Positions 37,481-48,582 of a stretch of 64,000 nucleotides of DNA are shown here, piece after piece. A program made the position numbers and the translations under genes. Position 1 is the stretch's first letter, and each line of letters opens with the position of its first letter. The notes under the pieces were generated by a model. That model saw only the letters and a program-made list of their open reading frames with translations. It did no database searches and was not told the origin of the DNA. The stretch is from Panax quinquefolius (lineage: Eukaryota; Streptophyta; Magnoliopsida; Apiales; Araliaceae), in contig CM035151.1 in NCBI GenBank assembly GCA_020205615.1, positions 42,652,977 through 42,716,976 on the forward strand, in the 5' to 3' direction.

Positions 37481-37799
37481 TGCAAACGGTGTGTGTGTGC
37501 GCTCCATCATGATTTTATACTTTAAATTAGGGTTAGGAACACAAAGTCCGGAGTTGACTCAAGTATTCCTTCTTCATCGATTCTTACTTCCTAAGATATA
37601 GCACCTTCTTGCACTTTCTTCCTCATACGATCACCTCCAAGTCTCAGAGCTCTTGAGCAACTTTAACTTTATCAATTAAATTTGGTTCTACCCAGATATT
37701 CGCCATCATCGCATGGGTCCCCGGAGTCTTTAACTCTATCTCCATCCTTTCCAAGTCACACAAATGGGCCTCAGGTTGAAAATATCGCACTCAGATTTC

Positions 37800-38310
37800 T
37801 TGCATATGATCTTCTACTCAACGTGTCACCATCGCTGCTCGCTTTTCCAAGATGGTATTGGATGGTTTGATCATAATCTTTCAACAGCTCAAGCCAATGT
37901 CGTTGTCACATGTCGAGTTCCTTTTGAGTGAAGAAATATTTGAGGCTTTTATGATCCGTGAAAGATCTCCACCTTCTTCCCATACAAGTAATGCCTCCAA
38001 ATTTTAAGTGCGAAGACAACAGCTGCTAACTCTAGGTCATGAGTAGGATAATTCCACTCATATTCTTTGAGATGTCTTGAGGCATAGGCTATGACTTTCC
38101 CATGTTGCATGAGAACACATTCCAATCCTTTGCCCGAAGCATCACTGCAGATGGCAAATCCCTCCGAGCCAGATGGTATTGTCGTAACAAAATAAATGAG
38201 TCTCCTCTCGAAGTTCTTGTAAACTCTTCTCACATTCTTCGCTCCAACCGAACTTTCAGATCTTTCAGAGTCATCCGAGTTAATGGAGTAGCTATTCAAG
38301 AAAATCCTTC
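37800..38310 (-). pseudogene. Element A RNase H domain
   Basis: One open stretch (37949-38299) encodes [59 protein letters not shown] and VEIFHGS. This is the gypsy RNase H fold with the SDAS and [10 protein letters not shown] blocks. The last conserved box (F.TDH in relatives) reads FHGS after a frameshift. The enzyme removes RNA from the RNA:DNA hybrid. Confidence 0.88.
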
Positions 38311-39130
38311 CACTTAATCATGCGATAATAACCAAATTTAAGCCGAGAAAGCTACGATTTCTACATCGGTTACTGATTTAGGTTACTCCCAGCTTTGAAT
38401 TGGTTCAATATTTGCCGGGTCAACAGATATTCCATGACTTTATACTACGTGCCCAAGGAATGCTACTTCTCTCGCCGTAACTCACATTTCTTCAATTGGC
38501 ATAAAGCTTGTATTCACGAAGCTTTTGGAGTGTCACCTCAAGTGTTGCTCATGATCTTCATGGCTTTTTGAATAAATAAGGATGTCATCAATAAAGACGA
38601 CCACAAAGTGATCCAAATATTCCTGAATACTTGCTCATCATATCCATGAAGGCAAAGAGAGCATTAGTCAATCCAAAGGATACGACTAGGAATTCATAAT
38701 GCCCGTGTTTAGTTCGAAAGCCATCTTTGGAATGTCATCTGGCTCTAATCTTCAATTGGTGATATCTCGAACGAAGATCAATCTTTGAAAAGAATTTGGC
38801 TCCTTGCAATCGGGTCAAACAGTCATCAATACGTGGCAATGGGTACCTATTTTTGATGGTTACATGATTCAACTCTCGATAATCAATACAAAGTCGATAC
38901 TCCCATCTTTCTTCTTCACGAATAGAAAAGGAGCACCCCAAGGAGACGATTTCAGACGTAATGAAACCAATGTCTAACCATTCTTGCAATTGGGTCTTTA
39001 ACTCAAGTTCAATAGAGCCATTCGACATGGGGCTTTGGAAATGGGTTTTTGTACGGGTTCAAGGTCGATACAAAATTCAATTTCACGCCTCGGGGTAGGC
39101 CAGAAGTTCTTTAGGGATTACGTCAGGAAT
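38311..39130 (-). pseudogene. Element A reverse transcriptase
   Basis: ORF 38735-39028 encodes [39 protein letters not shown] and [11 protein letters not shown]. The VVFIDDI catalytic box (FIDD form) is read at about 38577-38612 on the minus strand. The first catalytic Asp (KIDLRS) and the FIDD pair are both present, but in different frames. B carries the same protein at 60950-61640. Confidence 0.88.
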
Positions 39131-39179
39131 TTATTAACAATAGAAATATCATTCAAAAATCGGATTTATTTTTGTTTAG

Positions 39180-39690
39180 ATCCGTGATATGAGCTAAGAA
39201 AGCTTCGACATCCGCTTTTTCAATAAACGTAATAGCTTTATGGTTTGAGATGACCGTGATTGATTTTAATGGTTTGGTCGCTTGAATTCGCATAATAGGT
39301 TGATTATGAATATGAAAGCTAACAACCTAATGAAAATAATTAATTTTAGTATGATGAGTAGTTAACCAATCAATCCCTAGAATCACATAAAATGCAAATA
39401 TTTTCAATGAAATAAGATCGACAGGTAATGTGAGGGTACCGATTTGAACCAAACAAGACTTATAAACAAAAGGATGTAATGAAAGTTTCTCCCAATGGAG
39501 TTTCCACAGATAAGTCAAAGTCTAATTTCTCCTGAGTCAAATTTAATCGTTGAGCGCAAGTAGGAGAAATAAAAGAATGGGTAGAACCGTATCAAATAAA
39601 GTATAGACTTCGCTAGAGTTTATGATAAGCTTACCCGTGATGACCTCATTCGTGTTCTTTGCTTTTCGGGAGGTAACAACAAACGCCTCC
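39180..39690 (-). pseudogene. Element A protease
   Basis: KSCLVQIGTLTLPVDLISL and FYVILGIDWLTTHHTK (39327-39518 ORF) are the conserved end of gypsy aspartic protease. Near 39590 the active-site region reads FDTVL because one base is missing relative to the family's D-T/S-G. The enzyme would cut the Gag-Pol polyprotein. Confidence 0.82.
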
Positions 39691-40860
39691 TCAGACTACC
39701 GAATTTGACTTTTTAGACTCGCCTTTGGTGCTCCATCCTAGTTGAACTTGTCTTCTGTGAACGCACAAAATCCGGGCTAAGTGACATTCTTTTCCACAAT
39801 TATAACATGCTTTTGACGGCATCGCAAGCTTTGACCGATGTGTCCCTCCCTCCGCATTTGAAGCATATGATAGGTGGTCGCTCTCCTTCCTTAACAATCG
39901 TACTCAAGTGTCGACGCCTTTCCATCATTGTGAATCTCTCTTCTTGAAATGTCCATTCTTATTGTTTTTGCCTCGATTACCACCAAGTGGTTACCACTTC
40001 GCCCGTTGATTCCCTCCACGCTTGTTGTCACCGCGCTCATGATCGCTTCTCACCGGTATTATCATTTTTTCAAATTACCGCCTTTTGGTTGCGCTGACTC
40101 GTTATCGCGCTTTTACTAATCGAGCCCTATTTACAACATCTCAATACAAACACGCTTTATGAGAAATAAGATGTCGACATATCTCCCGCTTTAAACCTCT
40201 TAAAACATCCGCCATTCTCTTCATTATCCACCAAGTGGGGATTTAAACCGAGACAACTCGCAAACTTAGCTTCGTGCATCGCGATACTGGCCATATTATT
40301 CTACTCCAACTTGATGAACTCTACCTTTTTTATGTGATGAATACTTTTGGGAAAGTACTTGTCGTTGAATAGTTCTGGAACTCTCCCAAGACATCTTCAA
40401 GGAGGCAGATTGAGACGCTTTATCGATTTCCACCAAGAAGTTGCCCTCCTCCAACATAAAAGCATGAAGGAACCTTTTGCTCTCAGAAGAGCATCCCAAG
40501 ACATCAAATATCCCGGTGATCCGCTTATCCATGCTTCGCTTTAAGTGGCTTTGGCTCTCCAATAAACTCCGGTGGTCCCATGATATTTTCCAAATGCTTT
40601 TCCATTTTTGACTCTACCACCGCCGTCATCAGTCACCAACATTCCATCATTCCATTTTGATGAGGATCACTCTCGATGCACACATTATCACCAATTATTG
40701 ATATGTGGTGAATCAACTTCTCAAATGCTCCATTGTTATTCTATCTCTGATGTCATTCATCAAACAAAGGATGTCGATCATCCCAGTCAACAAATAACTA
40801 ATCATTCATTCCCTCCATCATTCACTGATCATAAATTATCACAATTTTAAAATTGAATCA
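39691..40860 (-). pseudogene. Element A gag with zinc knuckle
   Basis: A CYNCGKECHLARILC knuckle is read within 39691-39897. Upstream gag blocks appear in several frames: FIGEPKPLKAK, MSWESSRTIQ, KYFPKSIHHIKKVEF, AKFASCLGL, RHLISHKACLY. Gag forms the particle and binds RNA. The knuckle has Cys where relatives carry Gly before His (KECH). The same leader text (GATTCACCACATATCAATAA) occurs in element B at 42091, confirming common descent. Frameshifts are frequent. Confidence 0.82.
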
Positions 40861-40879
40861 ATGACAATAAAATAGTCAA

Positions 40880-40942
40880 AATATTTCCATGAAAAGATAT
40901 AATGTTATAAATGAAAACATTATATATTTTCATGGAAATATT
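40880..40942. repeat. 27-bp fold-back inverted repeat at the A/B junction
   Basis: The left arm 40880-40906 and right arm 40916-40942 are reverse complements at 26 of 27 bases, with a 9-nt loop. Both arms derive from one LTR segment (CTTTTCATGGAAATATT type, also in S1 near 4998). To the left lies element A on the minus strand; to the right, the truncated LTR of element B on the plus strand. Confidence 0.85.
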
Positions 40943-41864
40943 CTTCGAGCATTCTCGAGTGTTACTATACAAAGAAGTATCATGTCGATAATTTGGACAT
41001 TATTAGTTCCTAGATAAATTAATTTTGAACTTGTTTTATTTAATTCTTATATCATTGTCATCATCCTCATGTTTATATTATGTTGAAAGTCATCTGTATT
41101 CTGTAAAGGTATGGGGATGGACTTGGTATGATTATGACCGTGGATTATTCTTGTAATCATGACCGTAATGTTACAAATGATGTAGAAAAGTCCTCATTGA
41201 CCAAAGAGTGCATCGATGGATGCTTGTTGGTACGATCGCCATTATCGATGAATACACTAATATCCTCGTCGTGGTGCATGATAATTTGTGGTTGAGATAC
41301 TAATGAATATCCTCGTCAGAAAAGTGTGGATGATGGATTATTTATTGTCGAGTCTCAACGATAAAAGTCATGAAAACCTTTAAATCATAGAAGATAGTAG
41401 ATTTTATTCTCTACTGACTCTTCTAATGGATTGCTTGTTTCGCCACGCTTAAACTTTACGTTTGTTATATTTTATCGCTTAACATCGGTTGAAGGCTAAT
41501 GATAATTTATTCTCGCATTATCTTAGTCATAATATTTTTATCGGGCTACTTGAGCTCACTTTGGCTTTCATTGTTTCTTCTTGTGAAATGAGAACGTAGG
41601 TGGACTAGTCAGGAACGTAGTGATCGCCCACATAATAGCATTAGTAGTCCTCACTATTCTAATTGAAATAGTGTGATAATAAATGTAATGAGGACCCCTA
41701 TTGAGTTTGTATATTGTCTAGATGACAATATTTGTATTAAAACTCACAAGATATGTTTAGTCGTATTTTACACTAATTTTAGTATAATTAAGTTGTATTT
41801 CAATTTTGTTCCATGTATTTAGCGACTCAAAATAGGTGATGTATACCGATTTTGGGGCATCACA
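40916..41864 (+). repeat. 5' LTR of element B, truncated
   Basis: It matches the last 0.95 kb of S1, from the TTTTCATGGAAATATTC block to CATCACA. The first about 1.4-1.7 kb of the LTR is lost at the fold-back junction. Confidence 0.82.
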
Positions 41865-41866
41865 TT

Positions 41867-41878
41867 TGGTATCAAAGC
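41867..41878 (+). other. Primer-binding site of element B (initiator tRNA-Met type)
   Basis: TGGTATCAAAGC starts two bases after the LTR end. It differs at one base from TGGTATCAGAGC, the complement of the initiator tRNA-Met 3' end used by many plant LTR retrotransposons. Confidence 0.8.
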
Positions 41879-42478
41879 TTAGGGATATGATCCCCGCTAA
41901 GATGTGAGAATAGAACTAGGAGGGGAGAGACGGGAATTCCTTCGCTAGTATGACCTAACTAAGTTTATTTGGTATTTAATTGGCCTGTCGTAATATAGGA
42001 TAATATGTTACATGTCAATTAACCTTTATTTTGTGGCAAGATCTCAAAAATAACATCCGAGAATGTTGAGAATAATAATGGAGCACAAAGCGTAATCGCT
42101 GATTCACCACATATCAATAATCGTGATAATGTGCATCGAAGGCGATAATCCTCATGAAAACAACAACACCCACTAAATGATGAATGATGGAATGTTCAGA
42201 GGTTTTATGCAATTCACGAAACAAAGCAGTATTTAGAGCGGCTCCTCGCCCCAAATGTAGAGGAACATCGAAACTCTGACGGTCACCGCTAAAATGCTCA
42301 AGGAGCTAGACCAATTTGAGTTTATTGGAGAGCCAAACCACTTAAGGCTAAGAATGGATAAAGTAGATCACCAAGATATTTGATGCTCGGGATGCTCGAG
42401 GAGCAAAAGATTCCCTTTCACGCATTTATGTCATGAGGAGCCAGAGATTACCGTGGGAATCCAGAAGCGCATCAACCT
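41879..42478 (+). pseudogene. Element B leader and 5' part of gag
   Basis: After the primer site comes a leader shared with element A. Gag-like blocks follow near 42290-42478: a KELDQFEFIGEPNHL-type stretch, then DARDARG, EEPEITVGIQKRINL. The frame is broken by several small gaps and no reliable start codon can be chosen. It ends where the copia LTR begins. Confidence 0.65.
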
Positions 42479-44166
42479 CGTTAGGGTTTGTAATATTCTA
42501 GAACGCAATCAAATTGCACAAATAAAGCTAAACGATGTAAAAATCGTAGTTTTAAATGTTTTACAAACCATATACCCGGATCACCCTTTATGCACAATTA
42601 TTAATTAAACGAAAAGATAAAGAATAAAATCATACCCTTGAAGATCGAGCTTCCTCGTGTACAAGTTCACCTCCAAATCCTTTCGCTCAACTTGAATTCA
42701 CCGGGTTTGGTTCCTTCCCTTCGATCAACGTTAGCCACCCATGTGTTTGGCCTCAGAGGTGATCCACCAAGGAAGAAGATGGGTGGTGGCTAAACCCTAG
42801 TTTTTCTATCTCTATGAAAAAGAACGACTCTCCAACTATTTGAATTGCATATTCTTGATATCCGATATAAGACTCCTCTTATAAAGATATCAAGTAAACC
42901 TTTATTAAAATAAGGTATTATTTAATTAAATCCTTTTAATTAAAGGGCCCTAATCTTATTAGGGATAATTAATTAAACTCCTTTAACTAATTTTCCTTCC
43001 TAATCCAATTAGGAATAAATGAGAGTACTTATATTAAATTAATTCCTAAACTCTTTAGAAATTAAAATAATAATAATAATTATAATAATATTAATAAGAC
43101 TCCTCTTATTAATTTATATTTAATATTTCTAAAATATTAAATAATAATATTAAGCTATTTAATTTATTCTATCACCATAGATTAAATTAAATATACATAC
43201 CATATTACTACGATTATGCCATTAACTTCTTAAATAATTATTCTTCCTTTTATGGTGTGACCTTTAGGTTCTCCATATTAAAACCTACAGAATAAATTAA
43301 TTAGAATAATTTAATCTTATTTAAATAAATAAATTAAACAATTAATTTATTTAAATAAATAATATTTATTCTACAATAGGATAAGCCCTCCTAGCGATCA
43401 ACGACTTTCCAGATAATATAGATTTCAACATTAATCATAAAAGAACCTTTCGAGTAAATAGTTACCGTACAATTCAATCCTTCCACCATACAATGTCCTA
43501 ATTAAATATAAGACATGGAATTATCGTCAAGTCTTATTTTATTTAATTATATGTATTTCGACTCTTAAATGCATTAACTCCAAATAATGCAAATTAGAAA
43601 CTCCTTTCTAATTTCATTCCTTCGCCAAGGACTCATCTGGGTTGTCATTTATCTAATCACATATGACATTTCTCTTTAATGTAAGTGGTAGATTCTTTAT
43701 TGATCATACATTATCTCCATGTACAACTTATTATACCCAAGCATACCCTTTGATATACCCTAAGGGTCTTAAGGAATAAGTCAAAGTATAACTCATCATA
43801 CACAAGATACTATGATGATCTCAAGTCCAAGGATCACTTGTACTACTATCACTATAGGAATTCCTATCGACAGCAAGTAAAACTCCATTAGGTATTCCTT
43901 AATGAGCCAATGCTCAGTGAACTTATTCTCTAATAAGCACCTACATACTTGCTTTTAGTGTTCCACATAAATGATCATGAGATCAATCATCCTCATCCAA
44001 TGAAAAACAACGATGTATTAATCTATCCTGGATTCACTAATCCCCAATTTAGTAATCCAATGATTGGGAACTATTTTAGTTTTAAGCTTTCTAAGAATTT
44101 AGATCTCATTAGAATGATCATCATCATTATTCTAAAAGCATTGCTTAAAACTATGGGTTTATCACA
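42479..44166 (-). repeat. 3' LTR of copia K2
   Basis: It matches 57784-59489 from GTTAGGTTTGTAATATTC to GGGTTTATCACA. Both copies share TTGAAGATCGAGCTTCCTC and GTTAGCCACCCATGTG blocks. The first base is C where the other LTR has T. The 89-codon ORF at 43949 is LTR sequence without a known motif. Confidence 0.85.
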
Positions 44167-44285
44167 TAATTTCCATCCAATTCTAATAATCAAAGAAAGT
44201 GCCACAACACATTTTTAGATCCAAGATGAGACTTAGAACTAACAGAATGAACTTTATTACAACAATTGTTCATTTATAGCTATAT
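44167..44285 (-). other. 3' end of copia K2 internal region
   Basis: On the minus strand GGATGGAAATTA directly precedes the LTR and could serve as a weak polypurine tract. No coding remains. Confidence 0.45.
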
Positions 44286-47200
44286 TGTAACGCACAAAAT
44301 ACAACAACACATAGTCGCCAAATATAGTTCTTAAAAATAACTACAATAATATACCAAATATGCTTGTGAGATACAAATATATACCAACAATGACACCTTA
44401 CATAAAGGAATAGTCAAAAACTGCTTTTAGAAATTAGAATCTTTGGGAAGTGCTCAAGGAAACCTTCGTATACATGGGAGGCCATGCTTTTAGGTTATGG
44501 TAGATATCATATGACCACGTAATTATCCTTGGTTGACCCAATAGACCCTAAAGAAAAACAAGAAGATTACTATCATATTCTTCCCAATGGCGTAGTCTTC
44601 TCGACATATCATTATCTCCATCGCCTCTAATTTGGTATTATACTCCAAACAAACACCAAGATTATATAGGTAGTGCTTGTAAATATACTCAAGAAGTGGA
44701 TGAGCACAACTATGTCTTATGATAACACGAAGCTCAGATGTCATTAGACATCTTGTATGATAGTGACAAAACACCTTCCAAAGTTGGGTTCGCTTTCACC
44801 CTATTTAATTCACCAAAATAACTATTAAATGATGTATAAAATACAACACACTAAAGCCCTCAATAAAATTATTTTCATACTCTTTAGGGAGAACCTCAAC
44901 AACTATAGACCACCGCTCTATTCCCTTGTTATCCCTGGCCAACCCAAATACACTTTTATTACCTCGAAAAGGAATTTTGAAACAAAAGGGTGAGCACAAC
45001 TAGCTCAAGAAAGAATATTATGACTAAAGATAAATAAATTATCAATAGTCTTTATCAAGAATGAATCGTAGATTTAGAACATATGGTAGATGATAAAACT
45101 TTTCAACCATAGTTGCAATGAACGAGCAATCCATTAAAAGAGTCAAATAGACTATAAAATCTATTATCTTCCATGTTAAAAGTCCACCAACAATGTTTTA
45201 TCCTCGTAACATCAATCAACAATTCCTCGCCCACAATCACATGTATAAATCATAATCATAATTGTAGTTCTAAATTCTCTCTCATCCAAGATTTAAGATA
45301 ATTTCATCACCGCCTTTACCCAAACATCAAAGATCATGGTTATACCAAATCACGCCTCGCTCATAATCATACTAATAAATTCATCTTTGCACCACTACCA
45401 AAGATATTCATCAACAGCTCATCTTTACACTACAAAGCAAAGATATTCAACAACAGTCATCTTTGCATTACGAGCCAAAGATATTCATCAATAATTCATC
45501 TTTGCACCACAAAGCAAAGATATTCAACAACAAAGTCATCTTTTGCATTACGAGCCAAAGATATTCATCAATAATTCATCTTTGCACTACAAAAGCAAAG
45601 ATATTCAACAATAAGTCATCTTTGCATTATGCAGCCAAAGATATTCATATCTCAAATAAATACATAATCATTTCGTAAGTTATATAATAATAATTATAAC
45701 CATGTTGATCAATTCACCTTTGCACTTAAGCTAAAAATATTCAATGTAAATTCAATGGTCATGATCATACAACCAACAATTCAACTTTTGCACCATCGGC
45801 CAAAGAGAACCTATGGTCACGATCATACCAATAATCTACCCATCTTTACACTCAAGTCAAAGAGAAATATCATCATTGTGGTTATAAGAATGTTATATAA
45901 AATAATATAATCAAAACATGGTTTTAATTTCAAGAGTAAGATTCATAAATCAACGATAATTTGGTCGTAGAAGAAACCAATTTGTTGTGAATAAGACTCA
46001 GATTTGTAGACATAGTACCGTATAATGCATGCATAAGAACCTCGATCATACTAAAAGATAAAGTTTCATAATAAAATTCATATCCATATTTATAACACCT
46101 TAATCCAAATGTTATAAATCACTTAGAAATCTCATAATCTAATATTATTAATATTATAATAATATTTTAATCATTTCTTAAACTTATAAACAATTTAATT
46201 AAATTGTTTACACTTTACTAATTAATGCATTTAATCATCATAAAATGCCAAACTCATAAAATTTCATCACCAATAACCAAAACCCTCATCAAAAATCAGA
46301 TATACCTCATATATGATTCTCAAACCATAAAATCATATTTTCTAATTTTCTTACTTCACATAACATATTTAATTCATTTACTCATAACTAGAACATTTTC
46401 ATGAAAAATACCAAATCAGTTCCAAAAATATTTCTTTTCTGAGATTTAGCATAAAATAGTCCCATATTGAATATATATTTTCTCTAAATTTTAAAAATTC
46501 ATTTACTATTTTTCATATGGCCAAAACCAATTAATATTTAAACATTTATCATAAATTGTACTTTTGTCCAAAAATTCTGAAATTAATACGGTATACTGAT
46601 ATTATATAGATGTACTCCCAATAAAAATTTCATCAATTTTGGAGTTAATCACAAGGATTTATAAGTTGTTACATTTTTAAAATAGTCTTTTCTCATAAAA
46701 TTCATAACTCTCAATCTATACATCCAAAAATCGCCATTTTTGGACACAATATATAAAACTCATCAAATTATCATTTCAAATTTTTCCAGAATTTTGAAGG
46801 TCCAGAAAAATTTAGAAAACCAAAACATAATAACCCTTAAAATCCCTTACTATCCCTTACCTCAAAAGAAAAGACTTTCGATCGGATATCGGATATGACG
46901 TCAAGGAAACTTGCAATCGATGAATAACAACTCACCAAGTATCTAAATACTCACAAAATACACTCGATAATCTAGAGAGAAAAGAGAGAAAACTTATGAA
47001 TTTCGTGTGATTTTCAATTCTAACTTAGCCTCTATTTATAGGAAAATTTTAGCAGACTCGACCAGAACCCCGATGGCTTTACTCGCTACTATTCCCACCA
47101 CCACATTTGAAATAAAATTCAGCACATTTCTTCATCAACCACAAGTGGGGCCCACTCAATTCTAGAATTTTCCACCAAAATCAATTATAACCCTACTTTC

Positions 47201-48254
47201 CTAATCAAACACCTCTTAAAATTCATAACAAATCATACGCTCATTTTAACGGTTCAAAATTTGTGGACATATACTCAACTTATGTATGTATAACATATCC
47301 AAAAATTACAACGATCCAATCTTCAGGTCGGATTAAAATTATAACTCACTTAATATATCTCAAAAACACCTGGTTTAATTTTTAATACCTTCATTCCACA
47401 AAAATATCGATAAAATACCTCAACATTAATTCCTTCATTTATAACCACATAAATAAATCCATCATTTATATCCACATCAAATAAATATTTCCTTATCATA
47501 TAAATCAATAATTAATTATTCACAAATAATATTACGTAATCACAATTATGACAACCGTGCCGCTCCTCAGAAAGAGGGGGCTTTCCAATAAGGATTTCTC
47601 ATCATCGCCAAGCAATTAGGTGACCAAACTCTCCTCGATGTAACTTTCTAGACATTGCCAATAATGCTATCTAATAATATTATTCAATAATATGAATTAT
47701 TGATCCGATAATGGAAAAATATCTGCAGTGTGACAATTATCGAACAATAATAATATAAAATTTCAACGTAGCAATTATTGAATCAATAAATAAAAATATT
47801 GAATAAAGAATTACCGTAATAATTATCGAAAAGTGCCTTCTTATGTAAGGATCAATAATTCAAAAATACCGTAAAACCGTGTGCTATCATGTGTAAACAC
47901 GCATATTATCGTATTTTAACCACGTGTATTCCAACAAGTTAATAAAGAATAACTACGCCGTTATTTATAAAAACTCAAACTTGTCGCTTTTCTTCATTCG
48001 ACAGCTTATTTTGTTATGGGGCCCATAAATGATCGCTACCCGTCGCATTTAATATTCCCCTACGTAAAGAATATTCCACGCACCAAACGAATATTCCCCA
48101 CAACAACAATGAATATTTTATAACCACTTGTGTATTTTGAAAAAAAAATTCATATATCACCCTTAACTTTAACTTTTATCAATTTAACCATTTTTGAATA
48201 GTAATTATAAGAAAAATTGAATACTTTTATTTTCATAAAATTTGGGGTCTTACA
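44286..48254 (-). repeat. LTR of element C, left copy (3' LTR)
   Basis: 3969 bp. The left terminus is scrambled relative to the right copy: TGTAACG is followed directly by CACAAAATACAAC, text that lies about 90 bp inside the other LTR. A TATA-like TATAAATAGA is read on the minus strand at 47031-47040. ORFs here (44523-44774, 44805-44999, 45463-45678) lie in repeated LTR text and are not genes. Confidence 0.82.
45381..45648 (-). repeat. Tandem array of about 39 bp, seven copies
   Basis: The unit is close to TCATCTTTGCATTACGAGCC followed by AAAGATATTCATCAATAAT. Copy starts are near 45381, 45418, 45457, 45496, 45535, 45576 and 45616. ACAAAG- and ACGAGC-type units alternate. Confidence 0.85.
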
Positions 48255-48582
48255 ATCTCCCTCCTTATGAAATTTCGTCCCCAAATTTACGTATTCGGTA
48301 TTTCAAAGAGTTGAGAATACCCTTGCTTTCATTTCAGATTTCATCTTTCCCGTCATCATGATTTCTCCATTGCTCATCTCCGTATTTCGGATATCATTCT
48401 AGAATACAACTTCAAAACAAGGGTTAATTTAACAAATTAACATATCACCTAATATCCCGATATTATGATCGACCAACAAATAAGCTTAGGTAGACACACT
48501 AGCTAAGGATTTACGACGATCTCCCTCCTAGTTCTATTCCCGATCTCCGCCAGAGATCATATCCCTAAGCTCGATACTCAAA
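48255..48582 (-). other. Interior of element C: polypurine tract, spacer, primer site
   Basis: On the minus strand, GCTTAGGGATATGATC follows a damaged primer site (TGAGTATCGAGC at 48569-48580). It matches the bases after the primer site in element B. At the other end AAGGAGGGAGATTG (48255-48268) precedes the LTR, with TTTGGGGACGAAATTTCA before it. Only leader and extreme 3' sequence remain; gag and pol are wholly absent. Confidence 0.78.

Larger units (their letters stand above)
33495..40880 (-). mobile_element. Gypsy element A (minus strand), 3' LTR plus internal region, 5' LTR lost
   Basis: Reading the minus strand from right to left: gag (about 40860-39870), zinc knuckle, protease, reverse transcriptase, RNase H, integrase with chromodomain-like tail, polypurine tract (36201-36213), 3' LTR (36200-33495). 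Pol order with integrase last and a type II chromodomain-like end suggests the Tekay/Del group of chromoviruses. No 5' LTR or primer site is present; instead the element ends at the fold-back junction with element B. Stops and frameshifts occur in every domain. Confidence 0.85.

Noticed and set aside
43949..44218. 89-codon ORF before element C
   Set aside because: It spans the copia LTR end and 3' region, and the corresponding place in the other LTR has no matching extension.
45381..45648. CRISPR-like regular repeats
   Set aside because: Unit and spacer are both repeated, with no unique spacers, and the DNA is a plant LTR.
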